Assembly: GCA_964369805.1 (NCBI GenBank) | Contig: CAYJFM010000018.1 | Span: 1 to 42,127, forward strand | Length of the DNA stretch: 42,127 bases | Direction of reading: 5' to 3' | Source: CAYJHC01 sp964369805 | Lineage (GTDB): Bacteria > Bacillota > Clostridia > Peptostreptococcales > Anaerovoracaceae | Part shown: positions 1-7,412 of the stretch, in pieces | How positions within the stretch are numbered: the first letter of the stretch is position 1 | How the letters are laid out: each line of letters begins with the position of its first letter | Translations under genes and position numbers: made by a program | The notes under the pieces: model-generated | Databases searched by the model: none | What the model saw: only the letters and a program-made list of their open reading frames with translations | Told to the model about the DNA's origin: nothing

Positions 1-1
1 C

Positions 2-76
2 ATAAATTGGGTAAATGTTGGGAAGTTAGGTTGTGTAAAAAGTCTTGATGTTGAAGATGATGGTGAATTATGGTAA
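2..76 (+). CDS. Possible 3' end of an upstream gene (partial)
   Basis: One forward frame is open from the left edge to a TAA at 74-76 and reads like a protein tail ending in DVEDDGELW. It stops 70 bases before the arginase start, as an upstream operon gene would. With only 24 codons visible no family can be named, and a chance open frame of this size is common, so this is a weak call. Confidence 0.25.
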   Translation: MNWVNVGKLGCVKSLDVEDDGELW

Positions 77-146
77 AATTAGAATTGTGTATACTAATTA
101 ATTTTGTAAGGATAGGAATAAAGCTATCATAATAAGGAGGAACTCT

Positions 147-1061
147 ATGAGACCAGATATTAATAAAAATGTTTCAATTCTGGGTGTTTGCTTAGACTTA
201 GGAGCGAGCACAAGAGGTGTAAATATGGGACCTGACGCCATAAGGTATGCGGGGTTAGTGAAAAGACTAGAGAATATTGGCTATGAAGTTGAAGACAGAG
301 GAGATATAGTAGCAAAAAAACACAGCAAAGTTGAAATAACAGAAGGGACAAATTTAAAAAACTTAGGTGAGATTACTAGAGTAAACACTGAGGTATGTGC
401 TGAAGTTAAAGAAATAATGGATAAGGGGAGCTTTCCTTTAGTTCTTGGTGGTGATCATTCAATTGCTATAGGTACTATTGCAGGGGTTTTACAAAATGTT
501 AAAAACCTTGGAGTAATATGGTTTGATGCTCACGCAGATATTAACAGTGAGGAAACTTCTGATACAGGGAATATCCATGGGATGCCAGTTGCAGTATCTC
601 TTGGCATTGGACATGAAAAATTGACATCAATTGGGGGAAGTGATGCTAAAATTAAAGCGGAGAACATTGTTTATATTGGACTTAGATCTGTTGACCCAGG
701 TGAACGTAAAAGAATTAAAGAATTAGGGATTACAGCCTTTACAATGCATGAAATTGACGAATTAGGAATCCAAGAAGTAATAAAAAGAGCAGTTACTATT
801 GCAGGAGAAGGGACAGACGGTGTTCATGTTAGTTTTGATATGGATTCAATGGATCCTTTATATGCACCAGGAACAGGAACTACAGTACCTGGAGGGCTGA
901 CATACAGAGAAACAAACCTTTGTATGGAAAGAATTGCTACAGATATTAACTTGGTAAGTGCGGAATTTGTTGAGGTTAACACTACTTTAGATAAGAATAA
1001 TATTACAGCAGAAACAGCGGTTACCTTAATTGGCTCTTTGATGGGAGAATGGTTAATTTAA
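147..1061 (+). CDS. rocF: Arginase
   Basis: Hydrolyses L-arginine to L-ornithine and urea in the cytoplasm, using a binuclear manganese centre. The 304-residue protein has the ureohydrolase metal motifs in order: GGDHSIAIG (near residue 100), WFDAHADIN (near 125) and SFDMDSMDP (near 230). The stretch NIHGMPVAVSLG after the second motif is typical of Bacillus-type arginase rather than agmatinase, as is the ending SAEFVEVNTTLD. The length fits the family. The start has an AAGGAGG ribosome site 6-7 bases upstream. Its stop overlaps the start of the next gene (TAATG), so the two are probably co-translated. Arginase is less usual than arginine deiminase in strict anaerobes; here it would feed ornithine into Stickland-type fermentation. 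Agmatinase is the main alternative, but fits less well. Confidence 0.9.
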   Translation: MRPDINKNVSILGVCLDLGASTRGVNMGPDAIRYAGLVKRLENIGYEVEDRGDIVAKKHSKVEITEGTNLKNLGEITRVNTEVCAEVKEIMDKGSFPLVLGGDHSIAIGTIAGVLQNVKNLGVIWFDAHADINSEETSDTGNIHGMPVAVSLGIGHEKLTSIGGSDAKIKAENIVYIGLRSVDPGERKRIKELGITAFTMHEIDELGIQEVIKRAVTIAGEGTDGVHVSFDMDSMDPLYAPGTGTTVPGGLTYRETNLCMERIATDINLVSAEFVEVNTTLDKNNITAETAVTLIGSLMGEWLI

Positions 1062-2224
1062 TGAATAAAAAATATATTTCAAAAAGATATGCTGAAACAA
1101 AGGTAACAGCAATGGGAAAATCTGATGAGGCAGCTAAGAAATTTGATGATGTAATAAATTTAAGTCTTGGGGATCCAGACTTAACTACTCATATTGATAT
1201 TATTGAAGCCAGCTTTATAGATGCGAAAGCAGGGCATACAAAGTATACTGACTTTCGAGGAGATCCGGAGCTGAGGGCAGAAATTTGTAAGTATTATAAA
1301 GAAGAATACAACCTGGATGTTGTTGATGAGGAAGTATTTGTCTGCGCTTCAGCATGTCTAGGAATGTATTTGGCTTTAGAGGCTATATTAGATGATGGCG
1401 ACGAAGTGATTCTTCAAGCTCCATACTTTACCCCCTACCCAGAGCAAGTTAAATTAGCTAGAGGAATACCTATAGAACTTGCAACATATGAAGAAGATGA
1501 CTTTCAAATTGATATGGATAGGCTTGAAAGCCTAATATCAGAAAAAACTAAGGCGTTAGTCATTAACTCTCCAAGTAACCCAACGGGGAACTGTTTAACT
1601 GTTGATAACATGGAAAAAATAAAGGCTTTAGCTATAAAATATGACATATTAATAATAGCTGATGATATTTACACATCTTTTAGTTATGGAAATAAGTTTG
1701 TGCCTTTTGCTTCACTAGAAGGGGTAAAGGAGAGAACTATAATACTTAATTCTTTTTCTAAGAATTTTACTATGACTGGGTGGAGAGTTGGAAATATTAT
1801 AGCTCCAGATTATATTATTGAAGTAATCCAGCAAATCAATGAGAATGTTGTTTTTACAGCACCCTCAATATCACAAAGAGCAGCTTTGTTTGCTTTAAGA
1901 AATAGGGAACGAATACAGCCTGAAATGATTGAGGAATATAGAAAGAGGATGTTTTATGCAGCGGATAGGATAAACAAAATACCAAAACTATCTGTTATTA
2001 GTCCGCCAAAAGGCAGCTTTTATTTATTTTTTAATATTAGAAAAACAGGGTTAAGCTCCGAAGAGGTGGCAGATATAATCTTAGAAAAAGCTCATGTTCT
2101 AACTTTGCCAGGAAACGGATTCGGATCTTGCGGTGAAGGTTATATTAGGATAGCTTGTACAGTAAGTGTAGAGTCACTAAAAATAGCGTTTGATAGAATT
2201 GAAAAAATAGAAGAATTTAATTAG
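1061..2224 (+). CDS. Class I/II pyridoxal-phosphate aminotransferase
   Basis: Fold-type I PLP enzyme of the aspartate aminotransferase superfamily, transferring an amino group between an amino acid and a 2-oxo acid. Visible motifs are the NPTGN substrate/PLP loop, the DDIYTSF segment that holds the pyridine-binding Asp, the Schiff-base lysine in SFSKNFTMTGWRVG (about K234), and the C-terminal arginine in YIRIACTVS. Length (about 387 residues) is normal. I chose ATG 1061, which overlaps the arginase stop; an in-frame ATG at 1049 lies directly against the GGGAGA ribosome-site-like sequence and is less likely. Coupling to arginase suggests a substrate in arginine or ornithine breakdown, but the subfamily (aspartate, alanine, aromatic or other) cannot be told from motifs. 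It is not the class III fold expected of ornithine delta-aminotransferase. Confidence 0.85.
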   Translation: MNKKYISKRYAETKVTAMGKSDEAAKKFDDVINLSLGDPDLTTHIDIIEASFIDAKAGHTKYTDFRGDPELRAEICKYYKEEYNLDVVDEEVFVCASACLGMYLALEAILDDGDEVILQAPYFTPYPEQVKLARGIPIELATYEEDDFQIDMDRLESLISEKTKALVINSPSNPTGNCLTVDNMEKIKALAIKYDILIIADDIYTSFSYGNKFVPFASLEGVKERTIILNSFSKNFTMTGWRVGNIIAPDYIIEVIQQINENVVFTAPSISQRAALFALRNRERIQPEMIEEYRKRMFYAADRINKIPKLSVISPPKGSFYLFFNIRKTGLSSEEVADIILEKAHVLTLPGNGFGSCGEGYIRIACTVSVESLKIAFDRIEKIEEFN

Positions 2225-2245
2225 TAGTTATCTATACTAAAACTT

Positions 2246-2300
2246 ATGCCGATTTCCAGAAGTCAGACTTAAGAGTCTTACATAAGGAGGTCGGCATTTT
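2246..2300. terminator. Compound hairpin, probable terminator between convergent genes
   Basis: ATGCCGA (2246-2252) pairs with TCGGCAT (2291-2297), followed by TTTATT. Inside it a second perfect hairpin, AGACT-TAAG-AGTCT (2265-2278), forms. It sits between the aminotransferase and the converging MATE genes. A separate inverted repeat, TTAGAGG (2312-2318) with CCTCTAA (2351-2357), lies next to it just before the MATE stop. Confidence 0.6.
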
Positions 2301-2357
2301 ATTGTAGTCAATTAGAGGGTGGTTTATGGAATTTCTTTAATATGGAGCAACCTCTAA

Positions 2358-3716
2358 CTATATTGATTTCTTGCTATTCTCTAGAAGATTTTCCTTACGA
2401 AGTTGTTTTAAGAAGACAACTGCAATCACAGCCACAACTAGCTCTGTAGCTATGTAAGAGAACCACAGCCCATGTAAGCCGAAAGTAGTTGCACCGATGA
2501 TAGCAAAAGGAATTAATACAATGCTACATCTTAAAATAGCGACGGTCATGCCACGCTTGGCTTTAAGAGAAGCACTGAGAATTGAAGCTGAAACATAATT
2601 AATACCTGCAAAGAAGTACCCTACAAAGAAAATTAGTACACCTGTATGTGCTATGCTTCCTAGTTCTTTGTTGTTTTCTGTATTAAAGATTCCTACTGTT
2701 AAGTCTGTGAAGAAGAATAAGTAAGTATATGCAAGGCTTGCGATAACGAGGGCGTAGATGAGTGAGTATGTCACAGTTTTATTTAATGCCCTAAACTGTC
2801 GTTTGCCAAATAGAAAGCTAACTACTGGCTGAATTCCTAAGGCTAGGCCGGTATATAAGTAATTTAGTACAAATGCGATGTTTGTAATTATACCATAGGC
2901 TGCAACTCCTATATTACCAGCAATTCCGAAAACTAAAAAGTTAAAAGTAGCAACGGAAATAGCAGTTGCCATTTCACCTGCAAAAGACGATAAGCCTAGC
3001 TTTAAAATCTCACAAAGCTTATGTACTTGTATTTTGCATTTCACAAGTGAAAAACTGTTATTTCTTCTGAAAATGTGAGTGGACAATATTGCAATGCTTA
3101 CTACGGTGGAAAGGGAAGTAGCAAAGACGGCTCCAAACATACCCATATTCAGAGGAAACATTAGCACATAATCTCCTATAATGTTAAATAAACTACTTGA
3201 AATAATTGCTATCATAGGAAGTTTAGGATTTCCATCATTTCTGATGAAGGCTAAGAGTAAGTTGTTAACTATATTTGCTGGTGCAAAAATAAAAAGAACT
3301 TTTAGGTAAATGTTGGTCAGTGGGAGTGCGTCGCCTGATGACCCTAAAATGATTGAAAGCTCTTCCGAAAAAAATAAGCCTAAAGAAAAGAATACTGAAG
3401 CAACTGTTAAGCCAAGGACTAGACCGTGAGTTAAAGAAGTTTCTTCTTTTGGAGGAATCGTTGACTTATGAACTGAAAAAAGAGTAGCTGAACCTACACT
3501 GATCATTAAGGAAAGTCCTTGCAGAAGACTAAACCCGGGTATAGAAAAATTCAAAGCTGCAAGGCCAAGAGGGCCAACAGCTAAGGCTATAAAAAAAGTG
3601 TCGACAAAAATATAGAAGGCGAAGCCTACCATCGCTAAGATATTTAAGCTTGTGTACTTTAGAAACTCTTTCTTTAAATTATAATCAGGGCTTAAATCAT
3701 AAGTAGTTCGTGACAT
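2358..3716 (-). CDS. MATE-family efflux transporter (copy 1)
   Basis: Twelve-helix cation-coupled multidrug/toxin extrusion transporter of the inner membrane. The protein has 452 residues and is hydrophobic throughout, with the two-lobe repeat usual for MATE proteins. It shares long identical stretches with the gene upstream of it (for example VGYFFAGINYVSASILSASLKAKRG-like and FIRNDGNPKLPMIA against FIRNDDNPRLPMIA), so the pair arose by tandem duplication. Substrate is unknown. It is the second gene of a minus-strand pair, 36 bases behind copy 2, with a GGAG ribosome site somewhat far (about 11 bases) from the ATG. The gene ends beside the hairpins at 2246-2357. Confidence 0.88.
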   Translation of the reverse strand: MSRTTYDLSPDYNLKKEFLKYTSLNILAMVGFAFYIFVDTFFIALAVGPLGLAALNFSIPGFSLLQGLSLMISVGSATLFSVHKSTIPPKEETSLTHGLVLGLTVASVFFSLGLFFSEELSIILGSSGDALPLTNIYLKVLFIFAPANIVNNLLLAFIRNDGNPKLPMIAIISSSLFNIIGDYVLMFPLNMGMFGAVFATSLSTVVSIAILSTHIFRRNNSFSLVKCKIQVHKLCEILKLGLSSFAGEMATAISVATFNFLVFGIAGNIGVAAYGIITNIAFVLNYLYTGLALGIQPVVSFLFGKRQFRALNKTVTYSLIYALVIASLAYTYLFFFTDLTVGIFNTENNKELGSIAHTGVLIFFVGYFFAGINYVSASILSASLKAKRGMTVAILRCSIVLIPFAIIGATTFGLHGLWFSYIATELVVAVIAVVFLKQLRKENLLENSKKSI

Positions 3717-3752
3717 AATTAAAAATTCTCCTTAGAAATTTGATGCATAATA

Positions 3753-5093
3753 CTATTTGCTTTGTATCTCTAGCTGATTTTCCTTAGCTGCTTGCTTTAA
3801 GAATAATAGAGATAGTACAAATACTAGAAACTCCGTAATGACAAAACTACTCCAAACTCCAATTAATCCAAAGATGCTTGCGCAAATAATAGCAACTGGA
3901 ACTAGAACTACACTGCAGCGCAAAACTGCAATGAGCATTCCACGCTTTGCTTTAAGGCTTGCACTAAGTATAGATGCGCTAACATAGTTTATTCCTGCAA
4001 AAAAGTAGCCAATGAAAAAAATCAAAGTCCCAAGTTTTGCTATTTCGGCTAGTAAAGCGTTGTCTTCTGCATTGAAAATTTGGATTATTTCATCAGTAAA
4101 GAATAAGACTATAACATATGCAATTATTGAAATAGCAGTAGCAGTAGCTATGGCGTAATGCTTAGTCTTGTTAACTAACTCCATTTTGAACTGCCCATAG
4201 AGGCTGCTTACAAGGGGTTGTATACCTTGAGCAAGACCAGTATATAAATAATTCATAACAAAAGCAAAGTTAGTGATTATGCTGTATGCAGCAACTCCAA
4301 TATTACCTGAAATATTCATAATTAGCAGATTGAAGGTTGCAATGGAAACTGCAGTAGCAAGCTCACCAGCAAAAGCTGAAAGACCAACTTTGCAAATTTC
4401 TATAAATTTTTTATATTGAATTTTACACTTAACTATATGGAAGGTGTTTTTCTTTTTTACAATATGAGTTAGAAGAAAAGCCATGCTTACAAAGGGAGAA
4501 ATGCAAGTAGATAGCACTGCTCCAAACATCCCCATATCAAAAATAAATAAAAAGACATAGTCACCAAGAATATTTCCTAGACAGCTCACTATCATTGCAA
4601 TCATTGGGAGTCTAGGGTTATCATCATTTCTGATGAATGTCATTAGGAGATTATTTAAGAAGAAAAAAGGTGCAAAACCTAAAATCATGACAACATATAT
4701 ATTAGTAAGTGGCACCGCTTCTCCACTAGAACCAAGTAAAATAGAAATTTCAACTGAAAAAAGTAGGCCAACGACTGCAAAAATTAATGCAACTATGAGC
4801 CCTAGTATTAGCCCGTGTGTGAAGTAAACATTCTTTTCGTTACCACCTCGTGACTTGTTAACAGCAAAAAGAGTGCCTGAACCCATACTTATCATTAGAA
4901 TAAAGCTTTGTGAAAAAGCTAATGCGGGTATTGAAAAGTTTAATGCTGCAAGGCCAAAAGTACCAACTGCCTCTGCAATGAAATAGGTATCAACTAAAAT
5001 ATAGAAGGCAAAACCAATCATGCTAAGCATATTAAGGCTTACATATCTAGCAAACTCTTTTTTTAAATTGTAATTTTCGTTTATAGTGTTCAT
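3753..5093 (-). CDS. MATE-family efflux transporter (copy 2)
   Basis: Paralogue of the neighbouring MATE gene, about 446 residues from the chosen start, beginning MNTINENYNLKKEF. The frame is open 11 codons further upstream, but only the ATG at 5091-5093 has a good ribosome site (GGAG, about 5 bases away). The same N-terminal pattern, NYNLKKEFxxYxSLN, begins both copies. Typical MATE features are the paired six-helix lobes and the conserved GDYV and FIRND segments near the middle. The pair may form a functional unit or may have diverged in substrate; the sequence does not tell. The upstream region (5094-5215) is AT-rich and must hold the promoter, but I see no convincing -35/-10 pair. Confidence 0.88.
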   Translation of the reverse strand: MNTINENYNLKKEFARYVSLNMLSMIGFAFYILVDTYFIAEAVGTFGLAALNFSIPALAFSQSFILMISMGSGTLFAVNKSRGGNEKNVYFTHGLILGLIVALIFAVVGLLFSVEISILLGSSGEAVPLTNIYVVMILGFAPFFFLNNLLMTFIRNDDNPRLPMIAMIVSCLGNILGDYVFLFIFDMGMFGAVLSTCISPFVSMAFLLTHIVKKKNTFHIVKCKIQYKKFIEICKVGLSAFAGELATAVSIATFNLLIMNISGNIGVAAYSIITNFAFVMNYLYTGLAQGIQPLVSSLYGQFKMELVNKTKHYAIATATAISIIAYVIVLFFTDEIIQIFNAEDNALLAEIAKLGTLIFFIGYFFAGINYVSASILSASLKAKRGMLIAVLRCSVVLVPVAIICASIFGLIGVWSSFVITEFLVFVLSLLFLKQAAKENQLEIQSK

Positions 5094-5215
5094 CTTTCTC
5101 CTTTGACAATATCTATTATAAAGCACATAGACCTTTACAGTTTATCATAAAAATAGGTGGCAGTGTAGAAATTTCACATATCAGTAATCTTGGTGCATGA
5201 GGTATACTGTTGCCT

Positions 5216-5254
5216 AAAAAAAAACCACACCTCTACTATAGGGGAGGCGCGGTT
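5216..5254 (-). terminator. Intrinsic terminator of asd
   Basis: Read on the minus strand, an 11-bp stem (arms 5244-5254 and 5223-5233, with two G-U pairs) is followed by nine U's (A-run 5216-5224 on the plus strand). It lies 28 bases past the asd stop. Confidence 0.85.
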
Positions 5255-5281
5255 TGGTTTTGAAAGTCTTTGTCTCTGTAA

Positions 5282-6286
5282 TTATTTTAAATATGTTTTA
5301 ACTAACTCTTCTGCAATTTGGATTGTATTTGTAGCAGCACCTTTTCTAATATTATCTGCTACACACCAGAAGTTGATTCCGTTATCTAGTGAAAAATCTC
5401 TTCTTATTCTACCAACATAAACAGGGTCTGTGCCAGCGGCTTCTCTTGCAAGAGGATATACATTGTTAGCAACATCATCTTGGTATATAATGCCAGGAGC
5501 ATTCTTAAGTACTGATTTTACTTCTTCCAAATCAAATTCTTTATTAAATTCAACATTTATTGATTCTGAGTGAGAATCAAATACAGGAACCCTAACAGTA
5601 GTTGCAGTAACTTTAAGATCATCTCTATGAAGAATTTTCTTTGATTCTTTTATCATCTTCATTTCTTCTTTTGTATAGCCATTATCTGTAAATACATCAA
5701 TGTGAGGCAGACAGTTACCAGCAATTGGATGAGCATATGCGTTAGTTGTATCATTTCCAGCAAGTCCATTTTCAAGGTCAGAAATACCTTTTACGCCAGA
5801 ACCTGAAACAGCTTGATATGTAGAGAATACTACTCTTTTGATTCCGAAAGCGTCGTCAAGAGGTTTAAGAGCAACCATAGCTTGAATTGTTGAGCAGTTA
5901 GGATTTGCGATAATACCCTTGTTCCAAGCGATATCCTCTGGATTTACTTCAGGAACTACTAGTGGAACTTCAGGATCCATTCTCCATGCACTGCTATTAT
6001 CTACAACTATAACACCGTTTTTTGCTGCAATTGGTGCATATTTTTCGCTAACAGAGCCTCCGGCAGAGAATAGAGCTATATCAATATCTTTATTGAATGA
6101 GTCCTCTGTTAACTCTTCAACAATATAGTCTTTTCCTTTAAACGTAATTGTATTTCCTGCTGATTTAGCTGAAGCCATAATATACAGGTTCTCAAAAGGG
6201 AAGTCTCTGTCTTCTAATACCTTCAGAAATGTAGTTCCAACTACTCCAGTTGCGCCAACGATGGCTAAATTTGGTTTTCTATTCAT
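5282..6286 (-). CDS. asd: Aspartate-semialdehyde dehydrogenase
   Basis: Reduces aspartyl-4-phosphate to aspartate semialdehyde with NADPH, the branch point to lysine/diaminopimelate, threonine and methionine. The 334-residue protein has the N-terminal NADP-binding GATGVVG loop (residues 11-17), the catalytic cysteine in NPNCSTIQ (C131), the SGSGVKG segment, and the C-terminal FWCVADNIRKGAA typical of the Gram-positive type. Start is supported by AAGGAGG six bases before the ATG. It is transcribed alone on the minus strand and has a strong terminator. No lysine riboswitch or T-box is visible in the 234-base region upstream. Confidence 0.95.
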   Translation of the reverse strand: MNRKPNLAIVGATGVVGTTFLKVLEDRDFPFENLYIMASAKSAGNTITFKGKDYIVEELTEDSFNKDIDIALFSAGGSVSEKYAPIAAKNGVIVVDNSSAWRMDPEVPLVVPEVNPEDIAWNKGIIANPNCSTIQAMVALKPLDDAFGIKRVVFSTYQAVSGSGVKGISDLENGLAGNDTTNAYAHPIAGNCLPHIDVFTDNGYTKEEMKMIKESKKILHRDDLKVTATTVRVPVFDSHSESINVEFNKEFDLEEVKSVLKNAPGIIYQDDVANNVYPLAREAAGTDPVYVGRIRRDFSLDNGINFWCVADNIRKGAATNTIQIAEELVKTYLK

Positions 6287-6419
6287 TTATTTACCTCCTT
6301 AGTGAATATACTTTAAACATCATAACATATTTTGTAGAAAATTACATTAAAAAAAGTGAACTTTTGGGAAAAAATACAAGAAAAGTCTTATGCTTGAGAT
6401 GTCCCCAATCTGTAGCTTT

Positions 6420-6450
6420 ATTTGTAAATTTACAAATTTTAGTGTATAAT
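6420..6450 (+). promoter_or_regulatory. uppP promoter overlapped by an 18-bp perfect palindrome
   Basis: A promoter with TTGTAA (6422-6427), a 17-base spacer and TATAAT (6445-6450) stands about 70 bases before uppP. The -35 box lies wholly inside a perfect palindrome, ATTTGTAAATTTACAAAT (6420-6437), the usual position for a repressor operator. The bound protein is unknown. Confidence 0.65.
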
Positions 6451-6520
6451 AAATAGGTTATAGACTGTCTATTTACAGTTTATGAATTTAAGTCAAACTT
6501 ACTAAAGGAGATAATTTTAT

Positions 6521-7363
6521 ATGGAAACACTAACGATATTTGAAGCAATTATTCTAGGACTTTTGCAGGGGCTTGCAGAGTTTTTACCAATTAGTAGCTC
6601 TGGGCACCTAGCAATAATGCAGTACTTTTTTGGGATAGAAGGGGACAGCGTGTTGTTTTTTACAGTTATGCTACATCTTGGAACACTTGTTTCGGTATTT
6701 ATTGTATATTGGGCTGATATTAAGGCTTTGGTAATTGAATTATTTAAGCTAATATCTGATCTTGCAAAGGGCAAGGGACTTTGTTTAGAAGGTAATGAAA
6801 CAAGAAAGCTTGGCTGCTTAATAGTCGTGGCAACCATTCCTACAGTAGTCATTGGTTTTGCTTTTAAGGACACTTTTGCAGGTTTATATACTTCACTTAT
6901 TGCCATTGGCTGTAGCCTTATTTTTACAGGAACTATACTTGCAGTTGCTCAAAGGTTAGGTAAGGGCAAAAAGGGTCCTATGGAAATGAAGTTTAAGTCA
7001 GCGATCTTTGTAGGTATTATGCAAGGAATTGCGATTATGCCTGGCGTTTCTAGATCAGGATCAACTCTTTTTGGAGGATTGATATCAGGTCAAGAACGAG
7101 CTTTTGCTGTAAAATTTGCATTTTTAATTTCTATACCTACAATTATTGGATCAGTAGTATTAGAGGTTCCTAGTGCAATTTCTGAAGGTCTAGACTTTGC
7201 TTTGATTTTACCAGTATTTATTGGAATGGCAGTGGCAGCAGCATCTGGATATGCAGCAATTAAATTTATGATTAAAATTGTTTCAAAGCAAAAATTAATA
7301 TATTTTTCTATATATACATGGGCTTTAGGAATATTCTTAATTGGATATAGCACTTTAGCATAA
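6521..7363 (+). CDS. uppP: Undecaprenyl-diphosphatase (UppP/BacA)
   Basis: Integral membrane phosphatase that recycles undecaprenyl pyrophosphate to the monophosphate carrier for cell-wall synthesis; overproduction gives bacitracin tolerance in other bacteria. The 280-residue protein has the two signature loops: EFLPISSSGHL near residue 21-31, with the catalytic glutamates close by, and GVSRSGST near residue 174. Eight or so hydrophobic helices are visible. The ribosome site AAAGGAG precedes the ATG by about 9 bases. It heads a long co-directional run (uppP, ftsK/spoIIIE, rimO, coaBC, pgsA, cinA). Its promoter overlaps a perfect palindrome, so it may respond to envelope stress or another signal. 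Confidence 0.95.
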   Translation: METLTIFEAIILGLLQGLAEFLPISSSGHLAIMQYFFGIEGDSVLFFTVMLHLGTLVSVFIVYWADIKALVIELFKLISDLAKGKGLCLEGNETRKLGCLIVVATIPTVVIGFAFKDTFAGLYTSLIAIGCSLIFTGTILAVAQRLGKGKKGPMEMKFKSAIFVGIMQGIAIMPGVSRSGSTLFGGLISGQERAFAVKFAFLISIPTIIGSVVLEVPSAISEGLDFALILPVFIGMAVAAASGYAAIKFMIKIVSKQKLIYFSIYTWALGIFLIGYSTLA

Positions 7364-7412
7364 TAAAAGATACATATCCAAAGAAATTTAATAAATTAAG
7401 GAAGGTGAAATT

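Noticed and set aside
6287..6419. Lysine riboswitch or T-box before asd
   Set aside because: No aptamer motifs or T-box sequence; the region is plain AT-rich sequence.
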